A DNA stretch of 64,000 nucleotides from Rhodococcoides kroppenstedtii (GCF_900111805.1 NZ_FOJN01000002.1:1-64000), one strand, 5' to 3'; shown: positions 1-9,331, numbered from the stretch's first letter. Numbers and translations: made by a program. Notes: a model not told the origin generated them from the sequence alone.

Positions 1-165
1 GTCTTCGGCGACCCGCCGACCCCGGGCAAGCCGCCCCCGAAACCCACCGAACGCCAACGACCAGCTCCACGCACCGAACAGAAACACGCCCGCCGTCGAC
101 AGGAACGCCATCGCAACCGACTCCGCAGGGTCATCCCACCGGACGACACCCCACCCCCGTTCTGA
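1..165 (+). CDS. C-terminal tail of an unidentified protein (partial)
   Basis: An open frame enters from the left edge and ends at a TGA at 163-165, giving 54 residues. The tail is rich in Pro, Arg and His and ends in DDTPPPF. Basic, proline-rich tails of this type are common at the ends of actinobacterial DUF222/HNH endonuclease-like proteins, but no domain is visible here, so that identity is only a guess. It converges on mrp with an 11-bp gap. Confidence 0.4.
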   Translation, partial: VFGDPPTPGKPPPKPTERQRPAPRTEQKHARRRQERHRNRLRRVIPPDDTPPPF

Positions 166-176
166 GGGGCGCGGGG

Positions 177-1313
177 TCAGAGGTGGCGCGTGGTGTCGAT
201 GCCGAGGCTCATGCCGGCGAGCCCGCGGCTGCGAACGGACAACTTCTCGGCAACCTCGGTGAGGGCACGAGCGGCCGGAGTGTCCGGTGCGCCGAGAACG
301 ATGGGCACGCCCTCGTCGCCGCCCTCGCGCACGGCGGTGTCCAGCGGGATCTGCCCGAGTAGCGGAACCTTCGCGCCGACCGCCGTGGTGAGGCGGTCCG
401 CGACGGCCTGACCGCCGCCGGTGCCGAACACGTCCATGCGGGTGCCGTCGGGCAGCTCGAGCCAGGACATGTTCTCCACCACGCCGACCACCCGCTGACG
501 GGTCTGCAGGGCGATGGCACCCGCTCGCTCGGCGACCTCGGCCGCCGCCTGCTGCGGGGTGGTGACCACGAGGATCTCGGCACCGGGGATGAGCTGCGCC
601 ACCGAGATCGCGACGTCACCGGTGCCTGGCGGCAGGTCCAGCAGCAGGATGTCGAGATCGCCCCAGAACACGTCCGCGAGGAACTGCTGCAGTGCGCGGT
701 GCAGCATGGGGCCACGCCACACGACCGGGGTGTTGCCCTGGGTGAACTGGGCGATCGAGATCATCTTCACCTCGTGCGCCACGGGCGGCATGATCATTCG
801 CTCGACCTGAGTCGGGCGCGCATCGGTCCCAAGCATCCGGGGCACCGAGTGGCCGTAGATGTCCGCGTCCAGCACGCCGACCGACAGGCCCTTGGCGGCC
901 ATGGCGGCCGCGAGATTGACGGTGACGGAGGACTTTCCGACACCACCCTTTCCCGAGGCGACCGCGTAGACACGCGTCAGCGAACCCGGCTGAGCGAACG
1001 GGATGACCGGCTCCGCCGAATCGCCGCGCAGCGACTTCCGCAGTTCGGTGCGCTGCTCGTCGTTCATGACGTCGAGCTCGACGCGGATCTCGCCGACTCC
1101 CGCGACGTCGGCGACGGCGGTGCGGACCCGGTCGCTGATCTCGGTCTTCATGGGGCAGCCGGCGGTGGTGAGGTAGATGCCGACGTCGACCGACCCGTCG
1201 TCACCGACGGCGACGCTCTTGACCATGCCGAGTTCGGTGATGGGCTTGCGAATCTCGGGGTCGTTCACACGCGCGAGCGCGCTGCGGACGTCCGATTCGA
1301 TGACTGCGGGCAT
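177..1313 (-). CDS. mrp: Mrp/ApbC-type P-loop iron-sulfur carrier ATPase
   Basis: 378 residues. An N-terminal MIP18/DUF59 domain (about 1-95) is followed by a Mrp/NBP35 P-loop domain with deviant Walker A GKGGVGKSS near residue 120 and the DLPPGTGD motif near 225. The family binds and delivers Fe-S clusters to apoproteins in the cytoplasm. The usual C-terminal CxxC after ENMS is absent: the segment reads ENMSWLELPDGTRMDVFGTGGG. The ATG at 1313 is the only good start before the MIP18 domain. The next gene upstream on this strand is a lytic transglycosylase, an order shared with mycobacteria (Rv1229c-Rv1230c). Confidence 0.93.
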   Translation of the reverse strand: MPAVIESDVRSALARVNDPEIRKPITELGMVKSVAVGDDGSVDVGIYLTTAGCPMKTEISDRVRTAVADVAGVGEIRVELDVMNDEQRTELRKSLRGDSAEPVIPFAQPGSLTRVYAVASGKGGVGKSSVTVNLAAAMAAKGLSVGVLDADIYGHSVPRMLGTDARPTQVERMIMPPVAHEVKMISIAQFTQGNTPVVWRGPMLHRALQQFLADVFWGDLDILLLDLPPGTGDVAISVAQLIPGAEILVVTTPQQAAAEVAERAGAIALQTRQRVVGVVENMSWLELPDGTRMDVFGTGGGQAVADRLTTAVGAKVPLLGQIPLDTAVREGGDEGVPIVLGAPDTPAARALTEVAEKLSVRSRGLAGMSLGIDTTRHL

Positions 1314-1332
1314 ACCCCGATGGTATGCGGGC

Positions 1333-2181
1333 CTAGTGGATGCGAGGCAGGTCGCCCTCGGCCGGAGCGATTCCGGTGGAGTAGGCGACGGACCACGCCA
1401 CCACGTTGGCGACGTACGCCATCGAGTTGTTGTACCGCAGGATGGCCTGCGTGGCCTGGACGGGATCGGCCATGTTCAGGCCCCCGTCGCAGAGGTACTT
1501 GCCGGTGGTCGCGGCGCTGTCGAAGAGGTTCTGCGGATCGGCCTTGCCGTCGCCGTTGCCGTCGGTGGCGTAGCGCTTCCACGTCTCGGGCAGGAACTGC
1601 ATCGGCCCGACTGCGCGGTCGTAGACCGGGTCACCGTCGAGCTCGCCGCCGTCGGTGTCGTAGATCACGTTGTTGCCGGCCAGGCTGCCGTCGAGACGTG
1701 GCCCGAGGATGGGTTCGAGCAAGGTGCCGTCCGGCGCGACCTTGCCATCGTTGGCGTGCGTGGACTCGACGCGTCCGATGCCGGCGAGGAGGGACCACGA
1801 CATGGTGCAGCCCGGAAGCGTCTCGTGCAGGATCCGCTCTGCGTTCCGGTAGGCCTCGACGTTGACGGCCGGCACCCCCAACGGATGCGCGACGACGCTC
1901 TCCGGGAGGGCAGGGCCGGGATCGACGACGGGTGCAGGCGCGGGCTCGGGCGGCGGCGGCGGCGTCTCGGAGCTGGTGGGAGCGGCGGCCGGGGTCGCCT
2001 CGATGCGGCTCGTGTCCAGCGGCACCTCGTGGGAGGCGGCGCGGGTCTGCAGGAACGGAATGTCGGCGCCGGCGGCGTAACTGCTGGCGACCGCGATGCC
2101 CCCTGCGGGGAGCAGGCCGGTCAACGCGATCACCGAATTCCTGCGTAGTGCGGAAGTCGATTTCTTGCGATGCCGACCCAC
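1333..2181 (-). CDS. Secreted lytic transglycosylase (SLT fold)
   Basis: 282 residues. A basic N-terminus and hydrophobic segment (about 15-35) form a signal peptide or anchor, followed by a Pro-rich linker (about 65-90) and a lysozyme-like transglycosylase domain (about 105-275). The probable catalytic Glu is in GIGRVEST, and the family block DRAVGPMQFLPETW follows. The loop GNGDGKADP resembles a Ca-binding DxDxDG loop. The GTG start at 2181 has GAGGAGG seven bases upstream. It should cleave peptidoglycan outside the membrane. It is paralogous to the next gene upstream. Confidence 0.85.
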   Translation of the reverse strand: MGRHRKKSTSALRRNSVIALTGLLPAGGIAVASSYAAGADIPFLQTRAASHEVPLDTSRIEATPAAAPTSSETPPPPPEPAPAPVVDPGPALPESVVAHPLGVPAVNVEAYRNAERILHETLPGCTMSWSLLAGIGRVESTHANDGKVAPDGTLLEPILGPRLDGSLAGNNVIYDTDGGELDGDPVYDRAVGPMQFLPETWKRYATDGNGDGKADPQNLFDSAATTGKYLCDGGLNMADPVQATQAILRYNNSMAYVANVVAWSVAYSTGIAPAEGDLPRIH

Positions 2182-2291
2182 TGATATACCTCCTCGCCAC
2201 TCACCGAACTCGTGATCCGTGAGCGACTGCTCCGACGTGTACGTGCCGGGAGCGAGGGTACCGTATCCGTTGCCGTTCTGTTATCCGGCCG

Positions 2292-3389
2292 TTATGGAGT
2301 GGGGGCGGTGCTGTCCGTGACGGGGGGTGCGGTGGCGGCCCGGGTGGGCGGTGCCGGCGGGCAGAGCAGGCACGGGATGACCGGAAGCTCGAAGGTGGGC
2401 AGCGGAGGCAGTCCCTCGATCCCGAACGCCGGCGGTGCAGTGGTGGTTGCGGGAGTCAGCGTCGTCGGCAGCGCGCTCGTCGTGGTCGGATCGGCGCCCG
2501 GCGCGACGTCGGCGGCCCCGGGTGCGGCCGCGGCGATCGCGAGCGCGTCCACGGGCGATGGGATCGGCGTTACGTCACCGATGCGTCCGGGGACCGGGCT
2601 GGCGCCACCGGAGTAGGCGGCGGACCACGACAGCACGTTCGCGGTGTACGCGGCCGAGTTGTTGTAGCGCATGACGGCCGCCGTCGCGTCCGCGGCCTTG
2701 GTCATGTCGAGACCGCCCGAACACAGGTACTTTCCCGCCGCGGCGGCGGCGTCGAACACGTTGTTGGGATCGGCTTTGCCGTCGTCGTTGCCGTCGGTGG
2801 CGTACGCCGCCCACGTCGAGGGGATGAACTGCATCGGTCCCACGGCGCGATCGTGGGTCGAATTGCCGTCCAGCGCACCGCCGTCCGTGTCGGTGATGAC
2901 CGCGTCGGCCGCCGAACGGCCGTCGAGGGGCGGTCCGAGGATCGGCGTCAGGGTGGTGCCCGCGACGTCGGTCCGGCCGCCGCCCGCGTGACCGGACTCG
3001 ATGCGCCCGATGGCGGCGAGCAGGTGCCACGGGAGTTTGCATCCGGGCGTCGTCACGGCCGTGCGCGCCTCGGCGGCGCGGTACGCCTGGAGGACGAGTT
3101 CGGGAATGCCGAGGGCGCCGACCAGAATGTTCGCGGCCGGTGCCCCGGCCGCCGTCATCGGAGCACCGACGGGCGCGGCCGGCGCCGGGGAACGGAACGT
3201 GGTCGCCGACCGCTCGGGCGGATCGACGAGGCCCACCGCGGTGTCGCGGGAGGGCACGGGAGCCGCGGCGACGACGGCCGTGGGGGGTGACGCGAACCGG
3301 TTCGCGGAGCTGGGCGTGGCCGCACCGGCCGCCACCGTGATCGCCCCGAGCAGGAGCACGGACGCACTCACGACGCCGCCGACTCGCAT
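2292..3389 (-). CDS. Second secreted lytic transglycosylase (paralogue)
   Basis: 365 residues from the ATG at 3389. It has a signal peptide (about 1-28), an Ala/Pro-rich linker, and a transglycosylase domain (about 95-260) with GIGRIES, DRAVGPMQFIPSTW and a GNDDGKADP loop. A low-complexity Pro/Ala/Thr tail of about 100 residues follows and could span the cell wall. It is closely similar to the neighbouring protein (1333-2181), so the pair probably arose by tandem duplication and diverged mainly in the tails. Confidence 0.83.
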   Translation of the reverse strand: MRVGGVVSASVLLLGAITVAAGAATPSSANRFASPPTAVVAAAPVPSRDTAVGLVDPPERSATTFRSPAPAAPVGAPMTAAGAPAANILVGALGIPELVLQAYRAAEARTAVTTPGCKLPWHLLAAIGRIESGHAGGGRTDVAGTTLTPILGPPLDGRSAADAVITDTDGGALDGNSTHDRAVGPMQFIPSTWAAYATDGNDDGKADPNNVFDAAAAAGKYLCSGGLDMTKAADATAAVMRYNNSAAYTANVLSWSAAYSGGASPVPGRIGDVTPIPSPVDALAIAAAAPGAADVAPGADPTTTSALPTTLTPATTTAPPAFGIEGLPPLPTFELPVIPCLLCPPAPPTRAATAPPVTDSTAPTP

Positions 3390-3455
3390 ACGCACCAACC
3401 CCCACCGATCACCGTGCGCGCATTCGACAGGACCCGATGCGCACTGTGACCGAGG

Positions 3456-4028
3456 TTACCGTCGCGTGTCCTCGCTGTGGTCGAAACGAGTCTGTTCGTC
3501 CGGTTCCTCGCCACGTCGACGCGCCTTCTTGCGCGCGCGCTCGTCCCGCAGTGCGGGATCGGCAAGAACCGCTCGGAGATCGTCGAGTTCGCGCCGCAGA
3601 TAGTCGCGCGTGGCCACCTCACCGACGGCGATGCGGAGCGCGGCGAGCTCGCGCGCCAGGAACTCGGTATCCGCCTTGGTCTGCGCGGCGCGAGCGCGGT
3701 CCTCCTCGAGCGAGACCCGGTCGCGGTCATCCTGACGGTTCTGCGCCAGCAGGATCAGCGGCGCGGCGTAGGCGGCCTGCGTCGAGAACGCCAGGTTCAA
3801 CAGAATGAACGGGTACGGATCCCACTGCAGGCTGAGCGCGAACACGTTCAGCAGAATCCAGACCACCACGATGATGGTCTGGATCGCCAGATACCGACCC
3901 GTGCCGAGGAACCGAGCGACGTTCTCGCCCGTCCGACCGATCGCGTCGACGTCGATGTCCACCCGGAAACGCCGCGAACCGCGCGGGGTGTCCAGCCGCT
4001 GCCGCGCGGAGATGCCCCCGTCAGTCAT
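3456..4028 (-). CDS. DUF1003 membrane protein
   Basis: 190 residues. Two hydrophobic helices (about 47-67 and 75-95) sit between an N-terminal cytoplasmic segment and a charged coiled-coil-like C-terminal half ending in a basic cluster (ARKKARRRGEE). The layout fits the DUF1003 family (mycobacterial Rv1231c), whose function is unknown. Its start overlaps the end of the MgtE-like gene by 8 bp, so the two are translationally coupled and probably act together. Confidence 0.82.
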   Translation of the reverse strand: MTDGGISARQRLDTPRGSRRFRVDIDVDAIGRTGENVARFLGTGRYLAIQTIIVVVWILLNVFALSLQWDPYPFILLNLAFSTQAAYAAPLILLAQNRQDDRDRVSLEEDRARAAQTKADTEFLARELAALRIAVGEVATRDYLRRELDDLRAVLADPALRDERARKKARRRGEEPDEQTRFDHSEDTRR

Positions 4029-5298
4029 GACCCACGTGCTCCTGTTCGCGCCAGTCGTCCGGCAGTAGATGGTCGAGAACGTCGTCGACGGTCACGGCAC
4101 CGATGAGGTGCTCCTCCTCGTCGACCACCGGGCCGCAGACCAGGTTGTACGCGGCGAAGTAGCGGGTCACCGCGCCCAGGCCGTCCTCGGGAGACAGGCT
4201 CGAGAGCGTCGTGTCGATGACCCCGCCCACCAGGGACGCCGGGGGTTCCCGCAGCAGCTGCTGCAGATGCACGCACCCGAGGTAGCGGCCGGTGGGCGTG
4301 GCGGTGGGCGGGCGCACCACGAAGACCAACGACGCCAACGCGGGCGTCAGATCCGGATTGCGCACGCGGGCGAGCGCCTCGGCCACCGTCGCCGACGCGC
4401 TGAGCACCACCGGCTCCGGGGTCATCAGACCGCCGGCGGTGTCGGGGGAGTGCTCGAGCAGTCGTCGCACCGGCTCGGAGTCCTGCGGGTCCATCAGGCG
4501 CAGCAGTGCCTCGGCCTCGGGCTCGGGCAGCTCGCCCAGGAGGTCGGCCGCGTCGTCCGGATCCATCGCCTCGAGCACGTCGGCAGCGCGGCCCGGCTCG
4601 AGGGTCTGGACCAGATCGATCTGATCGTCGTCGGGCATCTCCTGGATGACGTCGGCGAGCCGCTGGTCGTCGAGCGCGAACGCGACCTCGAGGCGACGCT
4701 TCTCCGGCAGGTCGCGGATCGCGTCCGCCACGTCCGCCGGCCGCAGCCCGTCGAACTGGGCGAGCAACTGCGAGACGCCCTGACCGGGCTGCGACAGATC
4801 CATCTGCGTCAGACCCTGGACGTTCTGCCAGTCGATGACGTGCATGCTGCCGCGCCGGCCCAGGCGGGTCCGATGCGGCCGGACCGCGACACGCGAGACC
4901 ACCCAGTCGCGCGAGCGGGTCTGCTCGATTCCCAGATCGACGACGACGGCGTCCACGCCGTGCAGGTCCTCGGCGTCCGGATCGTCGGTGCGCACCTTCG
5001 AGTCCAGGACCTGAGCGAGGGCGAGGACCTCGCCGGTGCGCTGCGAGAACCGCCGCATACTGACGTTCCCGGTGGTGAGCGTGACCGACGTGGGTTCGAT
5101 CGCGGTCACGCGCAGCATGGGCACGAAGATCTTCCGCCGGGTGGCCAGCTCCACCACCAGGCCCAGGACGCGCGGCTGTTGTCGGCCGATACGCACGGTG
5201 ATCACGACGTCGCGGACGCGACCGATCGACTCGCCGTCGGGTCCGAGCACCACCAGACCCGCGAGTCGGGCGGCGAACACCTTGTTCACAGCAGCCAT
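4021..5298 (-). CDS. Soluble MgtE-N / CBS-domain protein with PRC-barrel-like N-terminus
   Basis: 425 residues from the ATG at 5298; longer upstream frames lack family similarity. The order is a PRC-barrel-like beta domain (about 1-110), an MgtE intracellular N domain (about 130-270, repeated acidic helices such as PDDDQIDLVQTLEPG), and a pair of CBS domains (about 275-415). The transmembrane channel domain of true MgtE magnesium transporters is missing, so it cannot conduct Mg2+ by itself. It overlaps the DUF1003 membrane gene downstream, which could supply the membrane part. Homologous to mycobacterial Rv1232c. Confidence 0.85.
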   Translation of the reverse strand: MAAVNKVFAARLAGLVVLGPDGESIGRVRDVVITVRIGRQQPRVLGLVVELATRRKIFVPMLRVTAIEPTSVTLTTGNVSMRRFSQRTGEVLALAQVLDSKVRTDDPDAEDLHGVDAVVVDLGIEQTRSRDWVVSRVAVRPHRTRLGRRGSMHVIDWQNVQGLTQMDLSQPGQGVSQLLAQFDGLRPADVADAIRDLPEKRRLEVAFALDDQRLADVIQEMPDDDQIDLVQTLEPGRAADVLEAMDPDDAADLLGELPEPEAEALLRLMDPQDSEPVRRLLEHSPDTAGGLMTPEPVVLSASATVAEALARVRNPDLTPALASLVFVVRPPTATPTGRYLGCVHLQQLLREPPASLVGGVIDTTLSSLSPEDGLGAVTRYFAAYNLVCGPVVDEEEHLIGAVTVDDVLDHLLPDDWREQEHVGHD

Positions 5299-5356
5299 GG
5301 AACGCAAGAGTAGACGGGGCATCCGACCTGCCGAACGGGTGACTAGGGTCGGCGTC

Positions 5357-6337
5357 GTGACCCTTCCCTCCGACCGCTCGGTGCTGCTCCGGCGCTCCGT
5401 CCTGGCCGTACCCGGCAGCAACCCGGCGATGATGAGCAAGGCGCGGGGCCTACCCGCCGACGCGGTGTTCCTCGATCTGGAGGACGCGGTGGCGCCCGCG
5501 GCCAAGGTCGCGGCGCGCGCCTCGGTGGTGGAGGCTCTGCGCGCCGACGACTGGGGCGGGCAGCGCCGCATGGTGCGCGTCAACGACTGGACCACGGCGC
5601 ACACCCTTCGCGACCTGACGGACGTGGTCGGACCGGCGGGCGATCGGGTCGAGGTGATCGTGCTGCCGAAGGTGCGCTCGGCCGGCGAGGTACAGGCGCT
5701 GGACCTGATCCTCACCCAGCTCGAGCGCGAGCGGGATCTGCCGGTGGGGCGCATCGGCATCGACGCGCAGATCGAGGACGCCCGGGGACTTCTGCACGTC
5801 GACGCGATCGCGGGTGCCTCGCCGCGGGTCGAGGCGCTGGTCTTCGGTCCCGGCGATTTCATGGCGGACATCGGCATGCGCACCCTCACCGTGGGTGCGC
5901 AGCCGCCGGGCCTCGCGCACGGCGACGCCTACCACCACGTCCTGATGTCGATCCTCGTCGCGGCGCGCTCGCACGGCATCGCCGCCGTCGACGGACCGTG
6001 GGTCCAGGTGCGTGACGCGGAGGGGTTCGCGGCCTCGGCGCGGCACGCGGCGGCTCTCGGTTACGACGGCAAGTGGGTGCTGCATCCGACCCAGATCGAA
6101 GCCGCGAACGAGATCTTCGCGCCGCGACAGGACGACTTCGACCGTGCGGTCGCGATCGCGGAGGCGTACGCGCGGCACCTCTCGGCGGAGGGCGGGCATC
6201 GCGGCGCGGTCATGGTGGGCGACGAGATGGTCGACGAGGCCGGGCACCGGATCGCCCGGGCGGTCGCCGCGGCGGGACGGGCCGCGGGGATGTCGGTCAC
6301 GGGCGAGGGCACGCCCGATGCTGACCGGGCACAATGA
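5357..6337 (+). CDS. HpcH/HpaI aldolase family, CitE-like CoA-ester lyase
   Basis: 326 residues from the GTG at 5357. It is a TIM-barrel lyase with RRSVLAVPGSNPAMM, DLEDAV, the metal-binding glutamate in QIEDARG and the FGPGDFMAD block typical of CitE-like / malyl-CoA lyase proteins. It probably cleaves a beta-hydroxyacyl-CoA such as (S)-citramalyl-CoA or malyl-CoA; the substrate cannot be read from sequence. It is divergent from the MgtE-like gene, with only 58 bp for both promoters. Confidence 0.82.
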   Translation: MTLPSDRSVLLRRSVLAVPGSNPAMMSKARGLPADAVFLDLEDAVAPAAKVAARASVVEALRADDWGGQRRMVRVNDWTTAHTLRDLTDVVGPAGDRVEVIVLPKVRSAGEVQALDLILTQLERERDLPVGRIGIDAQIEDARGLLHVDAIAGASPRVEALVFGPGDFMADIGMRTLTVGAQPPGLAHGDAYHHVLMSILVAARSHGIAAVDGPWVQVRDAEGFAASARHAAALGYDGKWVLHPTQIEAANEIFAPRQDDFDRAVAIAEAYARHLSAEGGHRGAVMVGDEMVDEAGHRIARAVAAAGRAAGMSVTGEGTPDADRAQ

Positions 6338-6341
6338 CGGT

Positions 6342-6833
6342 ATGACGAATCCTCTGTCGCAGCCGGGTCGGCCCGGTCAGGGACTGCCCACACCGCCGTC
6401 GGGATGGCCCATCGGGTCCTACCCCACGTACGCCGAGGCGCAGCGCGCCGTCGACTACCTCTCCGATCAGGAGTTCTCGGTCCAGGACGTCACGATCGTC
6501 GGTGTGGACCTGATGCAGGTCGAGCGTGTCATCGGGCGGCTCACCTGGCCGAAAGTCATTGGTGGCGGCATCCTCTCGGGTGCCTGGCTGGGTGTGTTCC
6601 TCGGCCTGATCCTGGCGATCATCACCAACACCAACTACTTCAGCGCGCTGCTCGTCGGCGTCCTCGGCGGCGTGGTGTTCGGCCTGATCTCGGCCTCCAT
6701 CCCGTACGCCGCGACGAAGGGCCAGCGCGACTTCGCCTCGACCATGCAATTGGTCGCCGGTCGGTACGACGTCCTCTGCGAGCCCAAGACCGCCGAGAAG
6801 GCACGGGATCTGTTGGCGCGACTGGCCATTTGA
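6342..6833 (+). CDS. General-stress-protein-like membrane protein (YflT-type N domain)
   Basis: 163 residues from the ATG at 6342. A Pro/Gly-rich start is followed by a small alpha/beta domain (about 25-65, GSYPTYAEAQRAVDYLSD) like that of general stress protein 17M (YflT), then two hydrophobic helices (about 72-115) with glycine-zipper spacing and a short cytoplasmic tail. Homologous in position and layout to mycobacterial Rv1234. It starts 4 bp after the CitE-like gene. Confidence 0.78.
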   Translation: MTNPLSQPGRPGQGLPTPPSGWPIGSYPTYAEAQRAVDYLSDQEFSVQDVTIVGVDLMQVERVIGRLTWPKVIGGGILSGAWLGVFLGLILAIITNTNYFSALLVGVLGGVVFGLISASIPYAATKGQRDFASTMQLVAGRYDVLCEPKTAEKARDLLARLAI

Positions 6834-7016
6834 CCCCGTCGGCGCCCCGCCGCGACCCTCCGTGTACCGAATGGGTCACGGACTTGTCGCAAGCCCCGAT
6901 TTTCCGCACTGCTGTGGACTAGGTTCCCCTTCGCAGGGAATGCGTGTCCAACGAAGCACACGCTGCGGAGTCGGGGCCCCGTCCGGTGCCTTCCTTCTGC
7001 GGCAGAGGAGGCGGTC

Positions 7017-8390
7017 GTGCCGAAGAGGTACAGGGCGAGGAAACTCGCGGCGACGGGCGCCGCGGTGGTGGTGGCAGGCGGGCTGTTGGCCGGATGTGGT
7101 TCGTCCGACGACGGCATCGTGCTGAGTTTCTACACCGCGGCCGACGGCGCCGAGCAGTACGCCGCGGCGGCGCAGGCGTGCACCGAGGCGTCCGGCGGTC
7201 GGTATCGCGTGCAGCAGATGACGCTGCCCAAGAGCGCGAACGATCAACGGCTGCAGTTGGCCCGGCGTCTGGCCGGCAACGATCGCTCCCTCGATCTGAT
7301 GACGCTCGACGTCGTGTGGACCGCGGAGTTCGCCGAGGCGGGGTGGGCTCTGCCCGTGCCGGACGATCTGTCCGCGAAGCTGCAGGACGGATCGGTGCTC
7401 GAGGGCCCGCTGGAGACGGCGCGGTGGCTGGACCCGGCCACCGGTGAGCGCACCAAGCTCTTCGCGGTTCCCCTGAACTCCAACACCCAGTTGCTGTGGT
7501 ACCGGCCGGATCTCGTGCCGAACGGTCAGCCGCCCGCCACGTGGGACGACCTGGTCGCCGTCGCCGGCGAGAACGCGTCGGCAGGACAGCCGGCCGCGAT
7601 CGGCGTCCAGGCGCGGCAGTACGAGGGCTACATGGTGTGGTTCAACACCCTCCTCGAGAGCGCCGGCGGTCAGGTGGTCGGCGAGGACGGGACGACGCAG
7701 AACCTCAACGACACCCCGGAGCACCGCGCGGCGACCGAGAAGGCGCTGTCGATCATCAAGGCGGTCGCGACGGCGCCCGGTGCGGATCCCTCCATCTCGC
7801 AGAGCGACGAGGGCACCGCCCGCCTCGGCGTCGAGGCCGGCTCCATGTTCGCGGAGGTCAACTACCCCTTCGTTCTTCCCGGTCTGAAGGAGAACGCCGC
7901 TGCCGGTGGCGTGTCGTTCCTGGACCTGTCGTCGGTGCCGGCGGATCAGCAGGACGCCGCGGTGAACGAGGTCTTCCGCAGTGCGCCGTACCCGGCGGTG
8001 GTTCCCGGTGAGCCGGCGAAGGTGACCATCGGTGGCTTCAACATCGGCGTCGCCAAGACCACCGAGCATCCCGACGAGGCGTGGGAGGCGGTGGAATGCC
8101 TCACGAACCGTGAGAATCAGCGCAACAACGCGGTCGACGGCGGTGTGCCGCCGGTGATTCGGGACCTGTACGACGATCCCGAGTTCCAGGCCGCCTACCC
8201 GGCCTGGGAGGGCGTGCTCGGGTCGATCGAGAGCGCCGCGGTCCGGCCGGTCTCGCCCGCGTACCAGGCGATCTCGATCTTGCTGACCGACGCGATGCAT
8301 CCGCCGCAGTCCATCGACCCGGTGGGTGACGTCGACCGTCTCGCCGACCTGGTGACGCAGGCCGTGAACTCGGAAGGGCTGATCCCGTGA
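7017..8390 (+). CDS. lpqY: LpqY, trehalose-binding lipoprotein of the LpqY-SugABC importer
   Basis: 457 residues, GTG start at 7017. The signal peptide ends in lipobox LLAG-C with lipidated Cys27. The rest is an extracellular solute-binding protein family 1 fold. In mycobacteria LpqY captures trehalose released during mycomembrane glycolipid assembly and feeds it to SugABC. The assignment rests on gene order (stress protein - lpqY - sugA - sugB - sugC, as in Rv1234-Rv1238) plus the fold. Its stop overlaps sugA in GTGA. Confidence 0.88.
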   Translation: MPKRYRARKLAATGAAVVVAGGLLAGCGSSDDGIVLSFYTAADGAEQYAAAAQACTEASGGRYRVQQMTLPKSANDQRLQLARRLAGNDRSLDLMTLDVVWTAEFAEAGWALPVPDDLSAKLQDGSVLEGPLETARWLDPATGERTKLFAVPLNSNTQLLWYRPDLVPNGQPPATWDDLVAVAGENASAGQPAAIGVQARQYEGYMVWFNTLLESAGGQVVGEDGTTQNLNDTPEHRAATEKALSIIKAVATAPGADPSISQSDEGTARLGVEAGSMFAEVNYPFVLPGLKENAAAGGVSFLDLSSVPADQQDAAVNEVFRSAPYPAVVPGEPAKVTIGGFNIGVAKTTEHPDEAWEAVECLTNRENQRNNAVDGGVPPVIRDLYDDPEFQAAYPAWEGVLGSIESAAVRPVSPAYQAISILLTDAMHPPQSIDPVGDVDRLADLVTQAVNSEGLIP

Positions 8391-9328
8391 CCGCTACCGC
8401 CGACACCGCGCGGCCGCACAAGCATTCCAAGCAGGCCGAGGAGGCACGCTCGGAGGGCAAGAAGGCCGAGCGGCGACTGGGACTGCTGCTGGTGGCGCCC
8501 GCCGCCATCATGATGCTGGCGGTCACCGCGTACCCGATCATCTACGCGTTCTGGTTGTCCCTGCAGAAGTACAACCTGGCGTTCCCCGACGAGCGGCAGT
8601 TCGTCGGCCTGTCCAACTATGTCGCCGTCCTCACCGACGGCTACTGGTGGACGGCGTTCACCGTCACCGTGGTCATCACGGTCATCTCGGTGGCCATCGA
8701 GTTCGTGCTCGGTCTCGCGGTCGCCCTGATCATGCACCGCACCATCTTCGGGCGCGGACTGGTCCGCACCGTGGTCCTGATTCCCTACGGCATCGTGACC
8801 GTCGCCGCGGCCTACAGCTGGTACTACGCCTGGACGCCCGAGACGGGCTACCTCGCCAACCTGCTGCCCGACGGCAGTGCGCCTCTGACGCAACAGATCC
8901 CGTCCCTGGCCATCGTGGTTCTCGCCGAGGTGTGGAAGACGACGCCGTTCATGGCGCTGCTGCTCCTCGCGGGTCTGGCGTTGGTGCCGGACGATCTGCT
9001 CAAGGCCGCCCAGGTGGACGGCGCCGGGGCCTGGACGCGGTTGGTGCGCATCATCATTCCGCTGATGAAGCCCGCCATCCTGGTGGCGCTGCTGTTCCGC
9101 ACGCTGGACGCGTTCCGCATCTTCGACAACATCTACGTGCTCACCCGAGGCAGCAACAACACCGGCTCGGTCTCGATCCTGGGGTACAACAACCTGTTCG
9201 GGGCGTTCAACCTCGGGCTCGGGTCGGCGATCAGCGTGTTGATCTTCTTCTGCGTCGCGATCATCGCCTTCGTCTTCATCAAACTGTTCGGGGCCTCCGC
9301 ACCCGGCTCGGACACGGAAGGGCGCTGA
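8387..9328 (+). CDS. sugA: SugA, trehalose ABC transporter permease
   Basis: 313 residues, GTG start overlapping the lpqY stop. A charged N-terminal segment precedes six predicted membrane helices (from about residue 28). The EAA loop reads ALLAGLALVPDDLLKAAQVDGAGAW in two parts, matching the MalF-type permease interaction motif for the ATPase SugC. Operon lpqY-sugA-sugB-sugC with gaps of 3-4 bp or overlaps. Confidence 0.9.
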   Translation: MTATADTARPHKHSKQAEEARSEGKKAERRLGLLLVAPAAIMMLAVTAYPIIYAFWLSLQKYNLAFPDERQFVGLSNYVAVLTDGYWWTAFTVTVVITVISVAIEFVLGLAVALIMHRTIFGRGLVRTVVLIPYGIVTVAAAYSWYYAWTPETGYLANLLPDGSAPLTQQIPSLAIVVLAEVWKTTPFMALLLLAGLALVPDDLLKAAQVDGAGAWTRLVRIIIPLMKPAILVALLFRTLDAFRIFDNIYVLTRGSNNTGSVSILGYNNLFGAFNLGLGSAISVLIFFCVAIIAFVFIKLFGASAPGSDTEGR

Positions 9329-9331
9329 CCC

